Shown: positions 56,772 through 64,000 of the stretch, one piece after another
Position numbering within the stretch: the first letter of the stretch is position 1
Layout of the letters: each line of letters begins with the position of its first letter
Origin: Muricea muricata
Lineage: Eukaryota > Cnidaria > Anthozoa > Malacalcyonacea > Plexauridae
NCBI GenBank assembly: GCA_963855995.1
Contig: OY979716.1
Span: 37,468,924 to 37,532,923 of the forward strand
DNA length: 64,000 nt
Direction of reading: 5' to 3'
The notes under the pieces: model-generated
Database searches by the model: none
What the model was told of the DNA's origin: nothing
What the model saw: the letters and a program-made list of their open reading frames with translations, nothing else
Program-made: the position numbers and the translations under genes

Positions 56772-56786
56772 TGATGTATACTGCCT
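56772..56786 (-). repeat. Right TIR of the Kolobok-type element
   Basis: TGATGTATACTGCCT, directly before TTAA. Confidence 0.88.
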
Positions 56787-56790
56787 TTAA

Positions 56791-56956
56791 GCCATATAAC
56801 AAAACATTACAATCAATTTCAGAAACTGAAGCTCAGCAGAAACCTCAACTTGATAGTGAGATGGCTACATCAGTTCGACCTAAGCGAGTGATTAGGTTGC
56901 CAGAGAAATTTAATTATTTTATTATGTTGACGTTAATTGTACATAGGGTTGCCTAG
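56791..56956 (+). pseudogene. Gypsy C integrase tail, part after the nested insert
   Basis: Directly after the second TTAA the frame continues KPYNKTLQSISETEAQQKPQ and ends near SVRPKRVIRLPEKFNYF, the typical basic tail of Gypsy pol (compare RRSTRVRTVPVHFN in Gypsy A). The stop is at 56956, and the polypurine tract follows 65 bases on. Confidence 0.88.
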
Positions 56957-57021
56957 ATGCGTCTGCATGATGTTGTAGACATTTAGTTTTGTTTTGAACA
57001 CTTTAAGTGATGTTTAAATTG

Positions 57022-57037
57022 ACTGGAAAGAAAGGGA
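57022..57037 (+). other. Gypsy C polypurine tract
   Basis: The purine run GGAAAGAAAGGGA lies immediately before the 3' LTR. Confidence 0.75.
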
Positions 57038-57192
57038 TGTAGAATCTAAACATTTTAATATGTTTTAATCAGATATGATGTAGTGAATAATTAAGGTGAT
57101 TGATTTTGTAACGTGTTTATATTGTTTAAGAATTACACTTCAATCTCTCTAAATCGGCTAGGTTTTTGATACGTCCAGCATGATATATTACA
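57038..57192 (+). repeat. Gypsy C 3' LTR
   Basis: 155 bp from TGTAGAATC to TATTACA. It matches the 5' LTR except for substitutions and a deletion of about 20 bases, indicating an old insertion. Confidence 0.9.
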
Positions 57193-57516
57193 TTAATCTC
57201 AAAGCAAATGCTTGCCTTGTTTGCCTTGGGCCGTTGGGCATGCGGTTAATACCCAGGTGGTGTGTGCACTACAGCGCAAAGGCTTTTGAGTGCAAGAATT
57301 TTCGCGCGAAAGTTACCATTGGCGGATTTTGGCTAAAAGTTATGGTAAGTTTAAATATTTTTTTACAGTGTCTTTTCAAGCTGTTTGTCATTTTAAACTT
57401 TTTTAAGGTCAGAAACTACTTATATGCTTTTTGAACTTGTCCTGTGCCTTTGTTTATTTTATAAAATTTCTTTTTGATGCTTTGTTTGTATGACTTGTCA
57501 TTTGAAACTTTGAACA

Positions 57517-58197
57517 GAACACCCGGCAAACCAGTTCTGAAAGTCAGCACTTTGCTAAAATCAGAGCATTCAGAGGCATGTAGAAAGTGTCTATTTGGAA
57601 AAGATGAAAACAGCACCAACGAACAGTCTTCCTGGATGAAATGCACAACTAAAGAAGAAGCTGCACTGGTGCAATACATATGCCTTTTTTGGGACGATGC
57701 GCACGGAAACAAGTGGCCTATATTCAAAGGCAGTGAATTTTGGAAGGGGACAAGCAGAGCTGCGATGAATGTCTGCAATACAACAAGGACTGGTAAGTTA
57801 AATGATTTTTATTATGCAGCTTTTATAGCTTATTAAGTAAATAATTGATGTGCATTAAACTTTGTTTTCAGTATGCGACATTATAGGTGAGTATATATTA
57901 AACATAAACATGTCAATCTTGATGGGTCTAGTAATCACCTCTCCTTTCTGGCTTACATTTCAGATAAAAGTTTTGTTCAGCACTAATTAATTTTTATATT
58001 TCTTGACTAAAGGGGCATCCTGCAGAACACGAGTCATCAAGCATTTGTCCAAAACATATACAACCATTGAAGAAGCAGAAGAAGCACTTCAGATAGATTA
58101 TGTTCTTGACATGAATGAATTAACCAATGAAGCTTTTTCTCAGCATTCCACACCAACAAGAAAAGATTTTTGCAACATTTTTTCCACAAAATACTGA
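57517..58197 (+). CDS. Myb/SANT-like domain gene fragment, exons flanking a possible microexon
   Basis: An exon (57517-57793) reads SWMKCTTKEEAALVQYICLF and GNKWPIFKGSEFWKGTSRAA then NTTRTG before a GTAAGT donor. The next clear exon (58013-58197, after CTAAAG) reads ASCRTRVIKHLSKTYTTIEE and AEEALQIDY, running to a stop at 58195. Joined, TRTG-ASCRTRV is in frame. The spaced Trp residues and helical pattern resemble Myb/SANT-like DNA-binding domains. A 15-base candidate microexon lies at 57873-57887. Upstream exons could include 42669-42813, beyond the Gypsy C element. Family assignment is from memory only. Confidence 0.5.
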
Positions 58198-58280
58198 GTG
58201 TGGGATATTTTTCCCCCAACTTGTTGGTGCAGGTATTTTTTTCTTCAGAATTGCTTTGCAGGAATTCTTTTTCTAAATTG

Positions 58281-58291
58281 CCCCCCCCCCC
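58281..58291. repeat. Poly-C run
   Basis: Eleven consecutive C shortly before the (TA)n tract; length is likely unreliable. Confidence 0.7.
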
Positions 58292-58300
58292 AATCAAAAG

Positions 58301-59027
<727 letters not shown>

Positions 59028-59793
59028 GCGGCTTGCTCACCTTTATGGATTACCAAAGACACACAAGAGTAAACTAAGTATGAGACCTATATTATCTGCT
59101 GTTGGAACCTATAACTACAAACTTGCACAATGGTTGGACATTGCATTAAAACCTTTATCTGTCAACCAAAGCACCATTTCCGACCCACTTAAGTTTGCAG
59201 AAAAGATCCGCCAAACCAATATCACCGCTGACGAGATACTAGTATCGTATGATGTCTCCTCCCTGTTCACGAATGTACCAGTTGATGAAACTATCCAACT
59301 ACTTGCTGATAAAGCTTTCAAGAACAACTGGTTCAACGAGAAGAATAAATTAAACATCAAGAAAACCGATTTAATCAAATTGTTAACCTTGGCAACGAAA
59401 CATCAGCTATTCCAATTCAATGGGAAACTTTACGAGCAAGTTGACGGTGTGGCAATGGGTTCCCCCCTTGGTCCACTAATGGCTAATACATTCATGTGTT
59501 CTCTGGAGGAGAAGTTATCTAAGTCAAACAACCTCCCTTCCTTCTACAATCGGTACGTTGATGACACATTAACCAAACAAAGTAGTCTTGAGTCAGCAGA
59601 ATCATTCCTATCAATCCTCAACAATTGTCATCCGTCTTTAAATTTTACTATGGAAGTCGAGCAAGAGGGTAAGATACCCTTCCTGGGCATGGAGATAACG
59701 AAGAAAGATGGTCGATTGGAAACCAAAGTATACATCAAGCCAGCCAACACTGGTCTCCTGCTCCATTACCACAGCCACGTTGATAAGATATAA
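59028..59793 (+). pseudogene. Penelope-like reverse transcriptase core
   Basis: The frame enters RT at RLAHLYGLPKTHKSK and continues LVSYDVSSLFTNVPVDET, VDGVAMGSPLGPLMANTFM, YNRYVDDTLTKQ (catalytic Asp pair) and KIPFLGMEITKKDGRL. These are the canonical Penelope blocks. The upstream finger region is absent because the antisense arm replaces it. A shift near 59793 leads into the next frame. Confidence 0.9.
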
Positions 59794-59812
59794 ATGATCG
59801 CTTATAACAACA

Positions 59813-60430
59813 ATGCTTAACAGGGCATATCGTCTCTCCTCTTCCTGGCACCATTTTAACAACGAGTGTGAACGATTGAAGACGCTCTTTGATCGACTTA
59901 AATACCCTCCGCGCCTGGTTGACTCAGTTATTTCAACCTTCATTGATCAACAGTACAAAGCAACCAACCAAGATCCAGAATCCAGCAAACAGAAAGTTCT
60001 GCGAATTGCCTTGCCTTTCAAGGACCAGAAATCAGCCGATGATGTCAAGAAACAACTAGCAAACCTGTCGAATGTAATCGGTACTAAAATCCAACCCGTT
60101 TATACAAGTCGAAAAATTGGAAAGGACCTCGTTGTTTCCGAAGTTAAACCACCGTTAGTCAACAAACAAAACGTTGTCTACAAATTTGAATGTGATCTGT
60201 GCGACGCGGATTATATCGGATACACGAGCCGCCATCTACACCAACGCATCGACGAACACCGTAATTCAGCGATAGGGAGACATGTGAAAGAAAAGCATGG
60301 TGAGGATGCTGAAAAGGTCGTAAACTGTTTCTCAGTTTTAAGGAAGTGTCAGGGAAAGTATGATTGATTACTGTATGAGATGCTGTACATTAAACAACAC
60401 AAGCCCAGTCTCAACACACAGTCTGACTCG
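59813..60430 (+). pseudogene. Penelope-like linker and GIY-YIG endonuclease
   Basis: The frame reads RAYRLSSSWHHFNNECERLK, VLRIALPFKDQKSADDVKKQ and VVYKFECDLCDADYIGYTS, then RHLHQRIDEHRNSAIGRHV and, past a TGA at 60365, LLYEMLYIKQHKPSLNTQ. The VVYKF...YIGYT pair is the GIY-YIG motif, C-X2-C lies between its halves as usual in Penelope, and the R and H/E residues follow. The endonuclease nicks target DNA for priming. One stop near the end separates the last block. Confidence 0.92.
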
Positions 60431-60505
60431 ATTCAGGCTAAAGTATTTGTTTAAACAAAACATTTAATAGTTTAGCATGTTTGTATGTTATGTATGTGTT
60501 TAATT
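59972..60505 (+). repeat. Inverted arm, right
   Basis: Sense copy coding for the end of the linker and the GIY-YIG endonuclease. It is complementary to 58500-59027. Confidence 0.92.
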
Positions 60506-60510
60506 ATTAA

Positions 60511-60760
60511 TATATACATATATATATATGTATATATGTAATATAATTGTAGAGTATAATTGTAATACCTAAAGCCTTTATTTTTGCCGCGTTTTAGTTG
60601 CACGCGCCCTTTTCATGTAATTATTTGCTTACGCAATCATGAACTCGCCATATGAACACACTAGTCGTGACGAACTTTAAATGAACTTGAAAATGATGTA
60701 AAGATGACACCGAAACGTCGTTCAAATAAAATTAATTTATTATCGCTTTCATTTGTGACA
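60511..60760. other. Penelope-type tail candidate with ribozyme-like core
   Basis: After a TA-rich tract, a segment near 60688-60728 reads AAAATGATGTAAAGATGACA then CCGAAACGTCG and AATAAA. It resembles the GAAAC side of hammerhead ribozymes found in Penelope pseudo-LTRs, but the CUGANGA core is not canonical here. It is weak evidence. Confidence 0.3.
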
Positions 60761-61032
60761 AAATGTATGTCGAAAGCTTTCCTAAACATAAAAATACATT
60801 GATGTTTCGGGCACATAGGTCCCTGGTGGTTCATGGTTACACCGTGCGTTATGCACCCCCGAGCATCGATCTTGTTTTTTTGTACTTTTGCACTCTGCAT
60901 CACAGAGTAAATACAAATGTGTCAATACTCTTTATCTGTATCTCTTGCGAAAATATTTCCATACAAATGCTCAGTAACCATGACTTTCATAGTTATTATA
61001 AATGGGTCACTAAAGATTCAACATTGCGAGAG

Positions 61033-61515
61033 CTGCTTATATGGGGTGTTTATCCCTACATATAAAAGGGCTAGCCTACATAAGGGCTACCCCTCCTAGG
61101 CAAGACCCCTCTTGCTAATACGATCCCCTATTAAAAAGTGTTTGCGTTTATATAAAAGGAGGGCCAGCCCTACAATGCGAGATCCCGCTATTGACAAACT
61201 GAGATCCCGCCTAGTAAATTTCCCATATAAACGCAACAAGGAGGGCTCCCCCTCCCCCCTAGTAGGGCTGACAAAAAAACTGTGGAATCGATGTCAAAAT
61301 GAACTTTTTTGGCTTATACTTCTAAATTTGGTGTATAATTATGATTTTGGACGGCATGATAAAAATAAGTTGCAAGAAATCCATTTAATTGCAACTTGAG
61401 AGAGGAAGCCAGTTGTAGCAGTAGGGCTGCATGATTTTTCTCATGTAAACATGCAGCAAAAGTCAGCCCTACTGCTAGGATTAGCCCTCTGTAGGGCTCG
61501 TATAAACAGCCTCTT
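61033..61515. repeat. Candidate small element rich in GGGCT/AGCCC
   Basis: The ends GTGTTTATCCCTAC and GTAGGGCTCGTATAAACA are partly complementary (TGTTTAT/ATAAACA), and the interior holds many AGGGCT and AGCCCT motifs. The sequence is much more GC-rich than its surroundings. It could be a MITE; limits are approximate. Confidence 0.4.
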
Positions 61516-61552
61516 AAGAAGCACTCGCGATGTTAAATCCCATATCACACCA

Positions 61553-61882
61553 AAGTTAATAGAGCTAGATGGTTTGGAAACTCATTAGAACAACAATATA
61601 AGTCATTATCTATGTTTTTGTTCTGGTTTATGCAGGAATGAGGTCCTTCGTCGTCACGTGCATATTGTATATTTTCACCTAACTAACCAATAGCAACGTT
61701 TTAGGAAATTTAGTCATCCGCGACTTGAACAATAGGGTAATTTAAGAATTCCGATTGGTGGATTTGGCGAAAACACAATACACACGTGACGATGAAGAAC
61801 CATATTTTTGAATAAACGTTGACCAACATAGATGAGTTATTGTTATTCTAATGAGTTTCCAAACCATCTACTGTATTAACTA
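61553..61882. repeat. MITE, about 330 bp with long inverted repeats
   Basis: The left arm AGATGGTTTGGAAACTCATT is matched by AATGAGTTTCCAAACCATCT on the right. Outer similarity extends to AGTTAATA / TATTAACT and inner similarity to CGTCACGTG / CACGTGACG. It has no coding capacity. Confidence 0.8.
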
Positions 61883-62210
61883 TGATCACACTATAGACCA
61901 TTATATAGCAATCTTATCGCGTGACAGACTCGAAATTAATGACCATGTAATGTTTTTAAAACTAATCCACTAGTTATCACACTATAACATAAAAGCAATT
62001 GGATATGAGATTTAACAACTCATTTGAAACAGTGGGAGTTGGGTGTTTCATGCGATAGGACGATAAAAGTTCCCTCTCTATATATTTATTGAACATCTCA
62101 ATTTAACATATTGCATTTGCAAAACAAAGCTGTCGTGTTTATAAAATCGGTAAATATATTTTTATAATTTAGTACCACTGCTCGTGTTTATATGTGTATT
62201 GACATGTTTA

Positions 62211-62362
62211 CGCGAAAGGTGTCTGTTCTCTGACTACCTGAAACGATAAAGCAAAAATCAACGTTTCGAGCGACAACCCTTCGTTGTGAGTTAGATACGA
62301 AACGTCGATTTTTGCTTTATCGTTTCAGGTAGTCAGAGAACAGATACCTTTATACCTTCGCG
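62211..62362. repeat. Fold-back element, about 152 bp
   Basis: The arms pair over about 65 bases (CTGACTACCTGAAACGATAA against TTATCGTTTCAGGTAGTCAG) with a small loop around 62270-62300. It is probably a recent inverted duplication or MITE. Confidence 0.85.
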
Positions 62363-62767
62363 TATCACTGCATGTATACACTACCTACACTGGCAACGTT
62401 AGTTCGAGATCAGAGTTCGAGATATTATGACATGTTTACACCTTGTATATTAATTACATATATTAATACTATTATATTAAGTAAGTATTAAATATGCATC
62501 ACTTCTTTGGACCACACAATATTACACATCGAATGATTTTAGCATCACCTCTTGTTGATATGCAAGGCTTATCATGCATCCTTCAAAGATTTTAAAACTA
62601 AGGATAGGTAATAGTATAATTTCGCGATTCGTAAGTCGAGGTCCAGACCAAAAAGTCAAATTGGCAAAGTGCGACTCTCGCTGTGCGGCCTTATACCCAA
62701 CTTGGTTTGAAACGTCAAAGTAAAGTCTAAACAAAACGCGTATAAGTTTGACATTTTAATGACATAA

Positions 62768-62971
62768 GACCCCGTTCACACGGGACCGGATCCGTATGGT
62801 CACCATATCAATTTGACAAGATTCAAGACGAGCATGACTCTTAAATTTGTGATAATATTACAGAACTTAATTAAAACGTACCATAGAAAAAGTGGTAAGA
62901 GTAAATGTGACCGTAAAGTGACCGAACTAAATGTCGAGATCACACGGATCCGGTCTCGTGTGAACGGGGTC
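62768..62971. repeat. MITE with 36-bp TIRs, 204 bp
   Basis: The left end GACCCCGTTCACACGGGACC (continuing CGGATCCGT) matches the complement of the right end CGGATCCGGTCTCGTGTGAA (continuing CGGGGTC), with about three mismatches. No clear target duplication was found. Confidence 0.82.
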
Positions 62972-63410
62972 ATAGATGACAAATTAAATGCAGCTGGATT
63001 TAATAAAAAGGTCACGCTTCATCTGCTTATCACTCTAGAATTATTTAAAACCATGAAAGAGCCGCTGAGCCACACTTTACTCACGACAAAACCGCATGTC
63101 AATTTCACAAGATTGCATTCAATTGTCAAACTTATAGGGATTTAGGGTCTTTCATTTGACAATAATATTCAAAGCAAGTTCAGTAAAAAGCAATTCGGTA
63201 CAGTTAACTGTGGTTTGATTTTGAGGAGCAAATTCCTTTTTCAATCCTGTATATTTATTCATACAACGTCAAACAATTACAACAACTATTTCTAATTCGA
63301 ATAGAAATGGTTACTTTAAAGTTAACATAAGTGGCTAGGCATCCCGTAGAAACATTTAGCTTTTGAAATTTGAGAACCAAGTGCAGTAAAGATAATAGTC
63401 ATATGATTAA

Positions 63411-64000
63411 ATACTTTACGTTCACTTAAGGCATTCAAAAGGAGAATATCAAGTACGGAAAGCAGTGTGTCTAAATTGCACATTGGGAAGGGAAGAAGTA
63501 AACGCAAATTTACAACAGGTTCAGGATGAAATAGACCAAGAGCTGAAAGTTCTTGGTAAAGTACGACAGCATGTACCAGGCGATGGTCACTGCCTCATTT
63601 ATTCTTGGTTCAAGGCAATGGCATGTGATTCTACAAACCATATCAGGTTGCAAGGGCGCAAGCATTTGTTAAGAATGGGCTGCTCTGAAATTGAGTACAA
63701 TTTAGAGTTTTATAGCAGCTTCATTAATTTCAAGGACATAGATCCTATCGAAGAACTTCGAAGATATGAAGAAAATCATGATTACAATGGAGACATTGTG
63801 GATTTAATGGTCTACGCATTAGCAAATGTGACAGAAACTACTGCATATATTCTTACCTACACTGGTGGTTGTGTCGCCACTCTTACTGTACCGCCTACTA
63901 GACCAGGGCGAAATTCAAAGGGGTTGATCTATTTGTGCAAAATTGAATGTCATTATGATCCAGCCTTGAACATATCGAAGGTTGAATCACTAGAGAGAGA
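63411..64000 (+). CDS. OTU-like cysteine protease, open at the window end
   Basis: This frame is open from 63411 to the window edge. It has a Cys pair (KAVCLNCTLGREEV), a helix QQVQDEIDQELKVLG, and then VPGDGHCLIYSWFKAM, the OTU catalytic D-G-x-C block at about residues 57-61. It continues RLQGRKHLLRMGCSEIEYN, DYNGDIVDLMVYALANVTET and KIECHYDPA, where the His is in the expected C-terminal catalytic position. OTU proteases cleave ubiquitin chains; copies also travel in animal transposons. The start codon is not defined and an upstream exon may exist. Confidence 0.75.
   Translation, partial: MLYVHLRHSKGEYQVRKAVCLNCTLGREEVNANLQQVQDEIDQELKVLGKVRQHVPGDGHCLIYSWFKAMACDSTNHIRLQGRKHLLRMGCSEIEYNLEFYSSFINFKDIDPIEELRRYEENHDYNGDIVDLMVYALANVTETTAYILTYTGGCVATLTVPPTRPGRNSKGLIYLCKIECHYDPALNISKVESLER

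Larger units (their letters stand above)
47008..56786. mobile_element. Kolobok-type DNA transposon with P2X7-C gene and transposase, TTAA TSD
   Basis: The ends are inverted repeats of 15 bp with one mismatch (AGGCAGTGTACATCA at 47008; TGATGTATACTGCCT ending 56786), flanked by TTAA on both sides (47004-47007, 56787-56790). Removal of the element and one TTAA makes the Gypsy C integrase frame continuous. TTAA duplications plus the minus-strand transposase with a G-D-G-Q-M-D-S-P-G block are hallmarks of Kolobok. Inside, a plus-strand P2X7-C/CXC-like gene (47115-52112) and the transposase (56560-52537) converge. A hAT element (48340-51846) is inserted in the former. Without it the element is about 6.27 kb. 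Confidence 0.88.
42919..57192 (+). mobile_element. Ty3/Gypsy retrotransposon C, complete but split by a nested Kolobok-type transposon
   Basis: LTRs at 42919-43093 and 57038-57192 share long identical stretches (for example GGTTTTTGATAC near the 3' end). A tRNA-Ser primer-binding site follows the first, and a polypurine tract precedes the second. Flanks GTAAT and TTAAT are a 4/5-match target duplication. Gag, CCHC knuckles, protease, RT, RNase H and integrase follow in order to 47003. A 9.8-kb insert intervenes, and the last integrase residues and basic tail resume at 56791. Without the insert the element is about 4.5 kb. Many lesions affect pol. Confidence 0.9.

Overview
This window looks like transposable-element-dense chromosomal DNA from an invertebrate animal. 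I see short GT-AG introns and AT-rich spacers. The mixture includes Gypsy, BEL/Pao, Penelope-like, L2/CR1-like, Tc1, hAT, piggyBac and Kolobok-type elements, together with P2X7-C, HIRAN and OTU domain genes. That mixture is what I would expect in a cnidarian, probably an anthozoan, or another marine invertebrate; the species guess is inference. I found no rRNA, tRNA, CRISPR array or bacterial-style operon. Almost every recognisable reading frame belongs to a mobile element, and most are broken by stops or frameshifts.

Layout. 1-3299: 3' part of a 412/mdg1-like Gypsy element with its 3' LTR. 3374-3690: Tc1 transposase fragment. 5443-9392: DNA transposon with 19-bp terminal inverted repeats (TIRs) and a 9-bp target-site duplication (TSD); it carries a HIRAN-like fragment and no recognised transposase. 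10195-11268: unrecognised minus-strand gene. 11689-14022: decayed piggyBac transposase. 14503-16510: nuclease-like TE family. 17617-28436: a P2X7-C-domain gene whose short intron holds a 10.2-kb TIR element (17979-28134). That element encodes an uncharacterised conserved protein (+) and a chromodomain protein (-), and is itself interrupted by a complete Gypsy element (20877-25477) with a perfect TSD. 28960-31393: minus-strand exons including a Kolobok-like transposase exon, with a Penelope-like RT fragment between. 32932-37310: BEL/Pao element. 37322-37856: L2/CR1-like 3' end. 38421-41600: mostly non-coding. 41603-42315: hAT fragment. 42669-42813: exon-like sequence.

42919-57192 is the best resolved nest. 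A Gypsy element with both LTRs has its integrase reading frame cut at TTAA by a 9.8-kb Kolobok-type transposon (47008-56786). That transposon carries a plus-strand P2X7-C/CXC-like gene and a multi-exon minus-strand transposase. Its P2X7-C exon is in turn cut by a hAT element (48340-51846). Removing each insert restores the reading frame beneath it. 57517-58197 holds Myb/SANT-like exons, then a long (TA)n tract. 58500-60510 is a Penelope-like element with an inverted duplication of its GIY-YIG end. 61033-62971 holds small inverted-repeat elements. 63411-64000 is an OTU-like protease frame running off the window.

The genes do not form one pathway. The main biological theme is a Kolobok-type transposon with a second, P2X7-C-domain gene, seen in two places, plus a separate TIR transposon that pairs an uncharacterised protein with a chromodomain protein.
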